Shown here in pieces: positions 1 to 8,749 of a stretch of 64,000 nucleotides of DNA. The stretch lies in NCBI GenBank assembly GCA_902618485.1, contig CACNAR010000005.1, forward strand, positions 1 through 64,000, written 5' to 3'. The DNA comes from an uncultured Pelagibacteraceae bacterium (GTDB lineage Bacteria; Pseudomonadota; Alphaproteobacteria; Pelagibacterales; Pelagibacteraceae). The notes below the pieces were generated by a model, which worked only from the letters and a program-made list of their open reading frames with translations, was not told the DNA's origin and made no database searches. The position numbers and the translations under genes are program-made. Positions within the stretch are counted from its first letter, which is position 1, and each line of letters starts with the position of its first letter.

Positions 1-670
1 CTTCGTGATTAAGTGTTATTATCTCTTTACCGCTCGAAAATTTTACCTCGTGCTCACCGATTATTTCACCTTTTCTCATTGAATTAAAATTAATTTTCTC
101 CCCGTATGGAAAGTTTTTTTTATTTAGATATTTTTTTCCAATTAAGTTATAAAAGTTTTTATTCTTTCCAGTTGCTATACCCTTGCCAAGCATTAAAGCG
201 GTGCCAGAAGGATAATCTTTTTTATATTTGTGGTGGACCTCTGATATTTTACTTAAGAACGAATTGTTTAGAGACTTTGAGGCTATTTCTGTTAAGCACA
301 TTAGCAAATTGATACCTAAACTCATATTTCCTGCTTTTAAAATTGGAATTTTTTTTGAGTATTTTTTTATTAAATTTTCTTCTTTTTTTGTAAAACCAGT
401 TGTTCCAATTACTACTTTTTTTTTTAACTTTACTGCAATTTTTAATATGTCCATCGTGCATTTTGGAATTGTAAAATCTATAATAAGATTAGCTTTTTTA
501 AATACCTCTAAGTTATTCTTTGCAACCCTTAAACCATATATCTTTTTATTGGTTTTTTTGTTTTCAGTTACCGTAACTAGTTTAAATTTTTTATCTGATT
601 TTACAGATTTAATTATTTGGTGCCCCATTCTACCTAAACACCCAGTAACAGCTAAGTTAATTTTTCTCAT
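1..670 (-). CDS. dapB: 4-hydroxy-tetrahydrodipicolinate reductase (partial, 3' end outside window)
   Basis: Cytosolic NAD(P)H-dependent reductase of the diaminopimelate/lysine pathway. Reading the minus strand from the ATG at 670 gives about 223 residues with no stop before the window edge. The N-terminus has a Rossmann glycine-rich loop (VTGCLGRMG). The family signature follows near residue 140-155 (EVHHKYKKDYPSGTA), carrying the catalytic His/Lys. The usual length is about 240-270 aa, so only the C-terminal end is missing. The start codon overlaps the stop of the small membrane-protein gene upstream (ATGA), implying translational coupling. Identification is confident from the motif. Confidence 0.95.
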   Translation of the reverse strand, partial: MRKINLAVTGCLGRMGHQIIKSVKSDKKFKLVTVTENKKTNKKIYGLRVAKNNLEVFKKANLIIDFTIPKCTMDILKIAVKLKKKVVIGTTGFTKKEENLIKKYSKKIPILKAGNMSLGINLLMCLTEIASKSLNNSFLSKISEVHHKYKKDYPSGTALMLGKGIATGKNKNFYNLIGKKYLNKKNFPYGEKINFNSMRKGEIIGEHEVKFSSGKEIITLNHE

Positions 671-837
671 TTGAAGATAAAATATAGAACTATCATAAGT
701 AACAAAACAATAATACCCCAAATAAATAGATTTTTAAAAAACAGATTCTTTTTTATATTAGTGCTTATAAATTCTGGTAGAACTAGTATTAGTATAGCGA
801 ATAAAGCAATTGCTGGAATGATTTCTTCTAGACCCAT
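667..837 (-). CDS. small two-helix membrane protein upstream of dapB
   Basis: A 56-codon ORF read from the ATG at 837, sharing ATGA with the dapB start. The product begins MGLEEIIPAIALFAILILV and has two hydrophobic segments (about residues 5-24 and 38-55) split by a short basic loop (NIKKN). I do not recognise the family. The 4-bp overlap with dapB, the clean reading frame and the membrane-like composition argue that it is real. Function unknown; inferred to be inner-membrane and co-transcribed with dapB. Confidence 0.6.
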   Translation of the reverse strand: MGLEEIIPAIALFAILILVLPEFISTNIKKNLFFKNLFIWGIIVLLLMIVLYFIFK

Positions 838-896
838 TTTTTTTCAATTTTTTTTGTTACTTTAAAGATATTTATCAATCTTGATTAAGCATAACA

Positions 897-1697
897 TTAA
901 TAATAATTTTTCATATTTTCCATTAATCTTATGAAATTTGCGTTATTATTTATTTTATTTTTATCTTCTTTTTTTATTAAAGTTGAGGCAGTATCATTAT
1001 TAATTTTAATATCAATTGAAGCTATAGCTTTATCATCACCTGTTAATTTTATATTCTTTAGATTATCTTTAAAGTTATTATTAAAATTAATTTTTAAAAT
1101 TTTACACATATTTTTCAGGTTATCTTCAGGATTATTATTAAAATCCTCATATTTGAAAATTTTATCTTTTAAGGTATGTAAAAAAAATTTTTCATACCCT
1201 TTTACAAAAAAATTAAATTTGTAATTATCTCTAAAAAAAGGAAAAATTTTAAAATTACTTATATAAAGTTCTAAAGGATGCCGTAAAATATAAAGATTTA
1301 AAATGTTAAATTTTTTGCTCAGTGTATCTAAAATTGAGTTTTTATAAGTTGGTTCTGTAAAAGGAATTCCAAAATAATCAACAAAGCACCAGTCACGAAT
1401 TATTAATATTTTATTTTTCATTTCAACCTCTTCGAAAATTAAGTGAATTTTTTCCTCAAAACTATAATTAAAACTTCTAATTTTTTCATACTCTTCCTTT
1501 TCAAATAAGCCATTCCACTCGTGAGCTTGAAATATTGGGTCATATAAATCACAATTAAGGTTCATTTTTCTTGCAATTTCTACTCCATTTGGATGGATTT
1601 CACTTAATAAAACAATATTTTCTTGAGCGCCTAAACATTTCGATATTATTGTTCCGCCACTCCTTGGAAGGTTATGGATTAACCTTATATCTTTCAT
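897..1697 (-). CDS. sulfotransferase-like protein
   Basis: A 266-aa protein. The N-terminus LIHNLPRSGGTIISKCLG resembles the 5'-phosphosulfate (PAPS) binding loop of sulfotransferase-fold enzymes, in which an R-S-G-[GS]-T segment binds the 5'-phosphosulfate. A later segment (LNLYILRHPLELYISN, about residues 135-150) resembles the 3'-phosphate motif (RxPxxxxxS). No signal peptide. It lies 12 bp downstream of dnaJ on the same strand, which is not a usual chaperone partner, so it may be an accessory insertion. The substrate cannot be deduced: carbohydrate, peptide or lipid sulfation are all possible. The fold call is moderately confident; activity is inferred. Confidence 0.7.
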   Translation of the reverse strand: MKDIRLIHNLPRSGGTIISKCLGAQENIVLLSEIHPNGVEIARKMNLNCDLYDPIFQAHEWNGLFEKEEYEKIRSFNYSFEEKIHLIFEEVEMKNKILIIRDWCFVDYFGIPFTEPTYKNSILDTLSKKFNILNLYILRHPLELYISNFKIFPFFRDNYKFNFFVKGYEKFFLHTLKDKIFKYEDFNNNPEDNLKNMCKILKINFNNNFKDNLKNIKLTGDDKAIASIDIKINNDTASTLIKKEDKNKINNNANFIRLMENMKNYY

Positions 1698-1709
1698 TTA
1701 AATAATCTT

Positions 1710-2843
1710 TTAGTTGTTCCAAAAGCTTTTTGCTTTTTGAAAAAATTTTTTGATACTTGGGTTTGATTTTTCATTTTCAATTTTTCTGAATTTTTCTAAT
1801 AATTCTTTTTGTTCTCTGTTGAGTGAAACAGGAACTTCTGTTTTAACTTGTACGTAAAGATCACCAAAATCTCCTCTGCGCATGAAAGGCATTCCTTTAC
1901 CTTTTAACCTAAATTGTTTACCGCTTTGTGTTCCATCAGGTATTTTAATTTTAGCTTTTTTCCCATCAATCGTTGGGATCTCAATCGTTGTACCCAGGGC
2001 AGCATCTGCAATAGAAATTGGAAATTCAAAAAATAAATTAACTTCAGACCTTTTGAAAAGTTCGTGAGATTTAACATTAACAAATATGTATAAGTCACCA
2101 GCTGTTCCACCTCTTGTACCCGCCTCACCTTTGCCAGCAAGTCTTATTCTTGTGCCATCATCAACACCTTTAGGAATTGTTACTGATAATTTTTTTGAGG
2201 TTTGTTTATTTCCCTGCCCATTACAATCATTGCATGGGTTAGTTATTTCCTCACCACTGCCTGCACATTGAGGGCAAGTTTGTTGAACAGTAAAAAATCC
2301 TTGGTTTGTTCTAACACGACCATTTCCTCCACAATAAGTACATCTATCAGGACTGTATCCTGCTTTAGACCCACTACCCTTACACGAAGTACATTTTTCT
2401 GATGATGAAAATTGAATATTTTGTTTTTTACCAGTGTAAGCCTCCTCAAGAGTTATGGATAAATCATATCTTAAATCTGAGCCTCTATTATTTGAGCTTT
2501 TTCTTGAGCTTCGTCTTCCACCTCCAAAATCACCAAAGAAATCTTCGAATATATCTGAAAAGTCAGCGCCACTAAAACCTCCAAAGCCGCCAAAGCCACC
2601 TTTCCCTCCACCACCATTTTCAAAAGCAGCGTGACCGAAGTTGTCATAATTTTCTTTTTTTGATTTATCAGACAAAACACCATAAGCCTCACTAGCCTCC
2701 TTAAATTTATCTTCTGCGTTCTTGTCCCCAGGGTTTTTGTCAGGATGATATTTTACAGCGAGTTTTCTATAAGCAGATTTTAATTCTTCAGGTGAAGCAC
2801 TTTTGTTAACGCCCAGGACATCATAATAATCTCTTTTAGCCAT
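1710..2843 (-). CDS. dnaJ: chaperone protein DnaJ (Hsp40)
   Basis: Co-chaperone that delivers unfolded clients to DnaK and stimulates its ATPase. At 377 aa it has the full class I architecture: J domain (residues 1-70, HPD at 33-35), Gly/Phe-rich linker (about 75-115, GGFGGFGGF), four CxxCxGxG zinc repeats ([32 protein letters not shown], about 145-205) and the C-terminal client-binding region. It sits 27 bp downstream of dnaK in the grpE-dnaK-dnaJ run and is probably co-transcribed from the heat-shock promoter ahead of dnaK. Confidence 0.98.
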   Translation of the reverse strand: MAKRDYYDVLGVNKSASPEELKSAYRKLAVKYHPDKNPGDKNAEDKFKEASEAYGVLSDKSKKENYDNFGHAAFENGGGGKGGFGGFGGFSGADFSDIFEDFFGDFGGGRRSSRKSSNNRGSDLRYDLSITLEEAYTGKKQNIQFSSSEKCTSCKGSGSKAGYSPDRCTYCGGNGRVRTNQGFFTVQQTCPQCAGSGEEITNPCNDCNGQGNKQTSKKLSVTIPKGVDDGTRIRLAGKGEAGTRGGTAGDLYIFVNVKSHELFKRSEVNLFFEFPISIADAALGTTIEIPTIDGKKAKIKIPDGTQSGKQFRLKGKGMPFMRRGDFGDLYVQVKTEVPVSLNREQKELLEKFRKIENEKSNPSIKKFFQKAKSFWNN

Positions 2844-2870
2844 TTATTAACTTGGACAAATAGATGTCAG

Positions 2871-4799
2871 TTAAGCGCTTTTTTCTTTGTTCTCGTCTTT
2901 TACTTCTTCAAAATCCGCATCAACAACATTATCGTCTTTTTTTCCTTTATCATCGTCTTTACCATCATCATTATTAGAATCTGGTTTAGCATTTTGTTGT
3001 GACTTATAGATAGCTTCTCCAAGCTTCATAGAGGCTTGCACTAAAGCTTCAGTTTTTTTCTTAATTTCTTCTGTATTTTCACTTTTTAAAGTTTCTTTTA
3101 AAGCTGCTGAAGAATCCTCGATAGCTTTTTTATCAGCATCAGATATTTTTGAGCCATGTTCTTTTAAATTTTTCTCAGTCGAGTGAATTAAAGTATCTGC
3201 CTGATTTCTTACATCTACTGACTCTCTTTTCTTTTTGTCAGCTTCTTTATTTGCTTCAGCTTCTTTAACCATTTTTTCTATTTCTGCTTCGCTTAATCCT
3301 CCAGAAGCTTGAATTTGGATTTTTTGTTCTTTACCAGTTCCTTTGTCTTTTGCAGAAACATTTACAATTCCATTAGCATCAATATCAAATGTTACTTCAA
3401 TTTGGGGCACACCTCTTGGTGCAGGAGCGATACCTACTAATTCAAAATTACCAAGCAGTTTGTTATCTGTAGCCATTTCTCTTTCACCTTGAAGAACTCT
3501 GATAGAAACAGCAGGCTGGTTATCTTCAGCTGTTGAAAAAACCTGACTTTTCTTGGTTGGAATTGTAGTATTTTTATCTATTAGTCTTGTTGAAACTCCA
3601 CCCAATGTTTCAATACCTAATGATAGAGGTGTTACGTCTAATAAAAGAACATCTTTAACATCTCCTTGTAATACGCCAGCTTGTATAGCGGCACCCATAG
3701 CCACTACTTCATCAGGATTAACACTTTTATTTGGATCTTTACCAAAGAAGTTTTTAACTTCCTCAATTACTTTCGGCATCCTTGTCATACCACCAACCAT
3801 AACAACTTCATCAATCTCATTGGCTGATATACCCGCATCTTTTAATGCTGTTTTACATGGAGGCATTGTTTTAGAAATTAAATCTTCAACTAAAGCCTCT
3901 AGCTTTGCCCTTGTCATCTTAAGGTTAATATGTTTTGGTCCAGTTTTATCTGCTGTTATAAAAGGTAAGTTAATGTCTGTTTGTTCTGCAGAAGAAAGCT
4001 CAATTTTTGCTTTCTCAGCAGCTTCCTTAAGTCTTTGTAACGCAAGTTTATCTGACTTAAGATTAATACCATTATCTTTTTTAAATTCATTAATTAAATA
4101 TTCTACAATTGTATTATCAAAATCTTCTCCACCTAAAAAAGTATCACCGTTTGTAGATTTTACCTCAAATACACCATCACCTAGTTCAAGTATAGAAACG
4201 TCGAATGTTCCTCCACCAAGATCATAAACCGCAATTTTTTTATTTTGTTTTTTGTCTAAACCATAAGCCAGTGATGCTGCAGTTGGTTCGTTAATAATTC
4301 TTAAAACTTCTAATCCAGCAATTTTACCCGCATCTTTTGTTGCTTGTCTTTGTGCATCATTAAAGTAAGCAGGAACTGTAATTACAGCTTTGGTAACTGC
4401 TTGACCTAAATATTTTTCAGCAGTTTCTTTCATTTTTTGCAAAATAAATGCAGAAATTTGAGATGGTGAATACTTTTGTCCCTTTGCCTCGATCCATGCA
4501 TCGCCTTTATCAGAATTAATGATCTTAAATGGTGCAGACTCCACATCCTTTTTTACAGTTGGGTCTTCAAAATTTCTTCCAATAAGTCTTTTAACAGCAA
4601 AAATTGTATTCTCAGGATTAGTTACTGCCTGTCTTTTTGCTGGTTGACCAATTAATTTTTCGTTTTCATCAGTGAAAGCTACAACAGATGGTGTTGTTCT
4701 TGCTCCCTCTGCATTTTCTAAAACTTTAGCTTGGCTACCTTCCATGATCGCAACACATGAATTGGTTGTACCAAGGTCAATTCCTATAATTTTACTCAT
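2871..4799 (-). CDS. dnaK: molecular chaperone DnaK (Hsp70)
   Basis: ATP-dependent chaperone of 642 aa, the normal length. The nucleotide-binding domain starts with [13 protein letters not shown] (phosphate 1) and contains [12 protein letters not shown] (phosphate 2, near residue 193). The substrate-binding domain follows, ending in an acidic Lys/Asp-rich tail that finishes EKSA rather than the classic EEVKDKK. The ATG at 4799 follows a GGAG ribosome-binding site. A spacer of 60 bp separates it from grpE and holds a close match to the alphaproteobacterial RpoH promoter. Confidence 0.99.
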   Translation of the reverse strand: MSKIIGIDLGTTNSCVAIMEGSQAKVLENAEGARTTPSVVAFTDENEKLIGQPAKRQAVTNPENTIFAVKRLIGRNFEDPTVKKDVESAPFKIINSDKGDAWIEAKGQKYSPSQISAFILQKMKETAEKYLGQAVTKAVITVPAYFNDAQRQATKDAGKIAGLEVLRIINEPTAASLAYGLDKKQNKKIAVYDLGGGTFDVSILELGDGVFEVKSTNGDTFLGGEDFDNTIVEYLINEFKKDNGINLKSDKLALQRLKEAAEKAKIELSSAEQTDINLPFITADKTGPKHINLKMTRAKLEALVEDLISKTMPPCKTALKDAGISANEIDEVVMVGGMTRMPKVIEEVKNFFGKDPNKSVNPDEVVAMGAAIQAGVLQGDVKDVLLLDVTPLSLGIETLGGVSTRLIDKNTTIPTKKSQVFSTAEDNQPAVSIRVLQGEREMATDNKLLGNFELVGIAPAPRGVPQIEVTFDIDANGIVNVSAKDKGTGKEQKIQIQASGGLSEAEIEKMVKEAEANKEADKKKRESVDVRNQADTLIHSTEKNLKEHGSKISDADKKAIEDSSAALKETLKSENTEEIKKKTEALVQASMKLGEAIYKSQQNAKPDSNNDDGKDDDKGKKDDNVVDADFEEVKDENKEKSA

Positions 4800-4819
4800 A
4801 ATTAAATTCTCCGAGTTTC

Positions 4820-4847
4820 ATATAAGCGTTAATTTTAAATCTACAAG
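4820..4847 (-). promoter_or_regulatory. RpoH (sigma-32) type heat-shock promoter before dnaK
   Basis: On the minus strand the grpE-dnaK spacer reads CTTG (4847-4844), 17 bases, then CTTATAT (4826-4820). This matches the alphaproteobacterial RpoH consensus as I know it (CTTG, 17-18 bp, CYTATNT). It ends about 20 bases before the dnaK ATG. The match is seen directly; promoter activity is inferred. No CIRCE inverted repeat is visible here. Confidence 0.65.
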
Positions 4848-4859
4848 TTGTGCAAAACA

Positions 4860-5492
4860 TTATTTATCCTTTAAATTTTGTTTATTTTCTTCTGTTTTTT
4901 CGTCTTTTGGGGTCCTTTTCTTAGCAACACCAACCAAAGAAGGTCTTAGGAGACGATCTTTTAACATAAATCCTTTTTGTATTTCTTGAATGATTGTTCC
5001 CGGCTCTTTATTATCATCCTCTATTTCCATCATTGCTTGATGAAGATTTGGATCAAGTTTTTTATTTATACTTTCTATAGGTGTAATACTGTTTTTATTA
5101 AAAATAGAGATTACATCTTTGTATATTATGTCAAAGTGATCCAAAGTTTTTCTTAAAGCCTCTGTATTTTTAAGTTTTTCGTCATTTTCTAAAATATTTT
5201 TTGATCTTTCTAAATTATCGATTAAGTTCAAAGCTTCTTTCGCAAAAGCATAACCTCCATACTCAAATGCATCTATTTTTTCTTTTTCAAACCTTCGTCT
5301 TTGGTTTTCCATCTCTGCAAAGGTTCTTGCTAGTTTATCTTCTAGTTCAGTAATTTTTTCTTCTAAAGATTTTTCCTCTTTTTTGTTATCATTCTCTGTG
5401 TCATCATTTGGTGATTGATCGGGCTTATCGTCTTCTGAATTTTTTTTAAGCTCCTCGTTATCTTTAGAAGACATGTTTTGTTCTTTTTCCAT
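4860..5492 (-). CDS. grpE: nucleotide exchange factor GrpE
   Basis: Exchanges ADP for ATP on DnaK. The 210-aa product has an acidic, disordered N-terminus (residues 1-50, Asp/Glu/Lys-rich), a long coiled-coil helix (about 50-105, KITELEDKLARTFAEMENQRRR) and the C-terminal beta domain with the conserved end (IQKGFMLKDRLLRPSLVGVAK). ATG at 5492 is used; a second in-frame ATG at 5474, preceded by a purine-rich stretch, is an alternative. It is divergent from rdgB with only 38 bp between, so both promoters must share that gap or reach into the coding regions. Confidence 0.96.
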   Translation of the reverse strand: MEKEQNMSSKDNEELKKNSEDDKPDQSPNDDTENDNKKEEKSLEEKITELEDKLARTFAEMENQRRRFEKEKIDAFEYGGYAFAKEALNLIDNLERSKNILENDEKLKNTEALRKTLDHFDIIYKDVISIFNKNSITPIESINKKLDPNLHQAMMEIEDDNKEPGTIIQEIQKGFMLKDRLLRPSLVGVAKKRTPKDEKTEENKQNLKDK

Positions 5493-5530
5493 AAAAGGAT
5501 ATATGGTAAGAAAATTTAAAATTTCTAGAT

Positions 5531-6130
5531 GTGAAAAAAAAAATTAAGAAACTGTTAATTGGCACAAATAATATAGGAAAATTGAGGGAAATTAGGAGTC
5601 TAATTCCTAAAAAGATACAAACTTTTTCTACTTTAGATTTTAACCTCAAAAGCCCAAAGGAAAATGGTAAAACTTTTAAACAAAATTCGATTATAAAATC
5701 AAAATATTTTTCAAAAAAAACTAACCTAATTTGTTTAGCGGATGATTCTGGGCTTGAAATTGATATTTTAAATAAAAAACCAGGAATTTATTCTGCTAGG
5801 TGGGCCGGAAAAAATAAAGATTTTAAAATCGCAATTAAAAAAGTTTTTAGGAAATTAAGTGATAAAGATAAAAACTGGAAAAAAAAAACTATTAAAGCGA
5901 GATTTATGTGTGCTCTATCAATAAGTTACCAAAATAAAAATTTAGTGAGTGTTTTAGGTAAAGTTGAGGGTAAAATATCAAATAAAGCTAAAGGAAAAAA
6001 TGGTTTTGGTTATGATCCAATATTTATTCCAAATAATCAAAAGAAAACTTTTGGTCAAATGTCTTCTTCAAAAAAATACAGAATGGATCATCGATTCAAA
6101 GCCTTCAAAAAAATTAAAAAATTTCTTTAA
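5531..6130 (+). CDS. rdgB: RdgB/HAM1 non-canonical purine NTP pyrophosphatase
   Basis: Hydrolyses dITP, XTP and ITP to monophosphates, keeping deaminated purines out of nucleic acids. 199 aa from a GTG start. Family motifs: the N-terminal substrate loop LLIGTNNIGKLREI, LADDSGLEID (catalytic Asp/metal site), YSARWAG and the C-terminal GFGYDPIF. Unusually rich in lysine. The GTG gives the expected N-terminus and no better ATG is available. The 3' end overlaps the convergent LppC-like gene by 17 bp. Confidence 0.95.
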   Translation: MKKKIKKLLIGTNNIGKLREIRSLIPKKIQTFSTLDFNLKSPKENGKTFKQNSIIKSKYFSKKTNLICLADDSGLEIDILNKKPGIYSARWAGKNKDFKIAIKKVFRKLSDKDKNWKKKTIKARFMCALSISYQNKNLVSVLGKVEGKISNKAKGKNGFGYDPIFIPNNQKKTFGQMSSSKKYRMDHRFKAFKKIKKFL

Positions 6131-7274
6131 AAGATCCATTTTGAATTTGATAAAAATTTAATCTATGATTTATTTTATTATCCTTAATATCAAATACTCC
6201 AATTTTACCTTTAAAAGAATTTTGTTTTTTAAATAATGATTTAGTATCAGATAAATCATTATTTAAAGATAGATAGTAAATCAGTCCAATAAGATCATAA
6301 CTAAGTAGTGACAAATGATTTGGTTTTTCATCATAAGATTTTGAAAATTTTTTTGAAAAGCTATCTAGATTTTTTTTATTAATAGAAGGATAATATAACG
6401 GCTGAATACTGTTTTCAGAAAGCATACTTTCATCAAACCACTGATTTAAAGTTATAAAATATTTATCTTCTGGAGATACGTCGGTATATAAAAACGATGT
6501 GATAACACTTTTTAAACTTTCATCAAAATCAGAGATTATCAGAGAATCGAAATTAACATTTCCAATCGTATATCTTTTATCCAATTTCTCTATTCTCTTT
6601 TTTTTTATCTCTTCATCTGTATCCGATAACTCGATTCTTTTTATTTCATCAGCTAAATTTTGTTTTCTAATTTTATAATTTGTTATTTTCTCGATTTGTT
6701 GTGTAAGTTTTGTTGGCTCAATATCATAAATGTAGTGTTTTGAAATTTTTAATTTCGATTTTTTAATTGCTTTCTCAATTTCATTTTTGTAATTGAGATC
6801 TGGGGTTAACAGGATTGTTCTTTTTAGTTCATTTAGTTCTGTAAATTTTTTTATTGCATTTAGCTGTGAAACAGAATTTACACCACTGCTAATAACATTA
6901 CTTGGCAAACTGTCTATTTTGTTTGTAAGTGATAAGAATACGATATCATCTACTTCATTTAAATATTCAACATTTTCATAAAAAACTGGACCGATTATAA
7001 TTTTTACACCTAATTTTTTTAACTCAAAAGCTGACTGCAGTGTTTTATTGGGATCTAAACCTGTATCTTTTGGATATATTTCTAGCTTATCAGTGCCTAT
7101 ATCTTTAAGAGCCAATCTTGTTGATTTAATAATTGATTGGCCTAGTTTGTTTTTTTCACCTGACATTGGAACCAACAAACCAATCTTGATTTTTTCTTCG
7201 TTAGTTTGTCCAAATTTCGAAATAAACAAAACGATAATTGCACTAACAAAAATTATTTTAAAAATTTTAAACAT
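6114..7274 (-). CDS. LppC/LpoA-like penicillin-binding protein activator
   Basis: 386-aa exported protein. An N-terminal hydrophobic segment (residues 3-19) acts as signal or anchor, followed by a periplasmic-binding-protein type 1 fold opening with IKIGLLVPMSGEKNKLG. There is no lipobox cysteine, unlike E. coli LpoA. The location supports the family: in many proteobacteria this gene lies beside rsmI and a BON-domain lipoprotein gene, and both are directly adjacent here. Likely role: a periplasmic partner of peptidoglycan synthases. A divergent branched-chain amino acid binding protein is possible but less likely given the neighbours. It is divergent from rsmI with 30 bp between. Confidence 0.75.
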   Translation of the reverse strand: MFKIFKIIFVSAIIVLFISKFGQTNEEKIKIGLLVPMSGEKNKLGQSIIKSTRLALKDIGTDKLEIYPKDTGLDPNKTLQSAFELKKLGVKIIIGPVFYENVEYLNEVDDIVFLSLTNKIDSLPSNVISSGVNSVSQLNAIKKFTELNELKRTILLTPDLNYKNEIEKAIKKSKLKISKHYIYDIEPTKLTQQIEKITNYKIRKQNLADEIKRIELSDTDEEIKKKRIEKLDKRYTIGNVNFDSLIISDFDESLKSVITSFLYTDVSPEDKYFITLNQWFDESMLSENSIQPLYYPSINKKNLDSFSKKFSKSYDEKPNHLSLLSYDLIGLIYYLSLNNDLSDTKSLFKKQNSFKGKIGVFDIKDNKINHRLNFYQIQNGSFKEIF

Positions 7275-7304
7275 TTAATGATATTATATTACTTATACAT
7301 AAAT

Positions 7305-8165
7305 ATGATTGTTAATTCTAAAACATCAAATAAAGATTTAAAAAAAGGCTTATATTTAGTCCCAACCCCAATAGGTAACCTAAAAGATATAACTTTTAGG
7401 GCACTAGAAACGTTAAGAAATTCTGATTTCATATTATGTGAGGATACAAGAGTCTCTAAGAATTTATTAAATAAGTATAAGATAAATACAAAATTAGTCT
7501 CAAATCATAAATTTAATGAAAAAAAGAATTTATCAAAAATTATTGACATACTAAAAAGAGGTTTAATAGTTTCAATGATCTCAGATGCTGGAACACCAAA
7601 TATTTCTGACCCAGGAAATTTATTGGTGAACGAGTGTTTGAAAAATGACATTGAAATTATTCCATTACCAGGGCCATCAGCAGTTACAACAGCATTGATG
7701 GCAAGTGGGTTTTCAGACAAATTTTTTTTCTACGGCTTCTTTCCTGAAAAAAATAATGAAATATTGAAAATCTTAGAAACTGCAAAAAAATTAGATAGCT
7801 CCATCATTTTTTTCATTTCAGCAAAAAAGATTAACAAAATAATACCTTATTTAAAAAAGGAATTTTCAGGGAGGAAAATTTTGATTTGTAGAGAAATGTC
7901 AAAGTTATATGAGGAATTCATTAGATTAGATATTGATGAATTAAAACTCTTTGAAAAAAAACTAAAGGGTGAATTAACAATAGTAATTTCAGAGAAATTA
8001 AATAAAAAAAATTCGCTTGAATTAAGTGAATCAGATAAAAGAACTATTAAACAGATGATTAACAAACTAAGTATAAAAGAAATTACAAACCTTATCTATC
8101 AAAATAACCCAGTTTCAAAAAAAATAATTTATAAATATTGTGTTGATATTAAAAATGAAAATTAA
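7305..8165 (+). CDS. rsmI: 16S rRNA (cytidine(1402)-2'-O)-methyltransferase
   Basis: SAM-dependent methyltransferase of the tetrapyrrole-methylase fold that acts on C1402 in the ribosomal decoding centre. Motifs: GLYLVPTPIGNLKDITFRAL near the start, CEDTRVSKNLL, SDAGTPNISDPG and PLPGPSAVTTALMASG. I chose the ATG at 7305 (286 aa); the longer frame from 7206 would run inside the divergent LppC-like gene and has no family homology. The last 11 bases overlap the BON-lipoprotein gene. A yraN-type nuclease gene, often next in this cluster, is not here. Confidence 0.95.
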   Translation: MIVNSKTSNKDLKKGLYLVPTPIGNLKDITFRALETLRNSDFILCEDTRVSKNLLNKYKINTKLVSNHKFNEKKNLSKIIDILKRGLIVSMISDAGTPNISDPGNLLVNECLKNDIEIIPLPGPSAVTTALMASGFSDKFFFYGFFPEKNNEILKILETAKKLDSSIIFFISAKKINKIIPYLKKEFSGRKILICREMSKLYEEFIRLDIDELKLFEKKLKGELTIVISEKLNKKNSLELSESDKRTIKQMINKLSIKEITNLIYQNNPVSKKIIYKYCVDIKNEN

Positions 8166-8748
8166 AATTGCATTAATTTTTTGCATTGGTCTGATTTTAA
8201 GTGGATGTGTTGGGGTATCATCGACAGGAATATTTGGGACTGGGGTTAGTGTGGCAATAGATCCAAGATCTCTTGGAACGCAAATAGATGACTCAATTAT
8301 GCAAAAAAATTTAAGCACAAGGATTTTATTGGTAAATAAAAATTATTTTTTATCAGTAAAAACAAAAGTTATAGATGGAAGAATATTTATAACTGGTAAA
8401 GTTGATGATCCAGAAGAAAAACTTAAATTAACAAAACTTGCATGGGAAACTCAGGGAGTAAGGTCTGTAAAAAATGATTTAAAAATTAAAGAAGATTTTA
8501 ATTTTAAACAATCTGCAAAAGATTTACTTATTACTTCACAATTAAGAACAGCATTGATATTTAACAACACAATAAAAGCAACTAATTATCAAATAGATAC
8601 ATATAAGAAAAAAATTTATATTTATGGTATAGCGACAACAAATGAGGAAAAGGATACAGTTATTGAAGAAGCTAATAAAATTTTAGACGTAGAAAACGTG
8701 ATCGCAAGTATATTATTAGTCGATAATTTAAGAATTCAAAAAAACTAG
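8155..8748 (+). CDS. BON-domain outer-membrane lipoprotein (DolP/YraP-like)
   Basis: 197-aa secreted lipoprotein. The start at 8155 gives a textbook type II signal peptide, MKIKIALIFCIGLILSGC, with the lipobox cysteine at residue 18. Two BON modules follow (about 55-115 and 125-190), the second ending VENVIASILLVDNLRI. BON proteins of this type help maintain the outer-membrane barrier. The longer frame from 8140 only adds residues before the signal. It overlaps rsmI by 11 bp and converges on the malic enzyme gene with a 1-base gap. Confidence 0.85.
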   Translation: MKIKIALIFCIGLILSGCVGVSSTGIFGTGVSVAIDPRSLGTQIDDSIMQKNLSTRILLVNKNYFLSVKTKVIDGRIFITGKVDDPEEKLKLTKLAWETQGVRSVKNDLKIKEDFNFKQSAKDLLITSQLRTALIFNNTIKATNYQIDTYKKKIYIYGIATTNEEKDTVIEEANKILDVENVIASILLVDNLRIQKN

Positions 8749-8749
8749 A

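Noticed and set aside
228-674. 148-codon plus-strand frame at the left edge
   Set aside because: Antisense to dapB, whose EVHHKYKKDYPSGTA signature proves the minus-strand frame.
3553-4227. 224-codon open frame on the plus strand inside dnaK
   Set aside because: Antisense shadow of a strongly conserved gene; its product has no family features and a biased Ser/Ile/Leu composition.
5493-5530. CIRCE/HrcA or RpoH site before grpE
   Set aside because: The 38-bp gap has neither the CIRCE inverted repeat nor a CTTG-N17-CYTATNT match.
7206-7304. Longer N-terminus for rsmI
   Set aside because: Adds 33 low-complexity residues inside the divergent LppC-like gene; homology begins just after the ATG at 7305.
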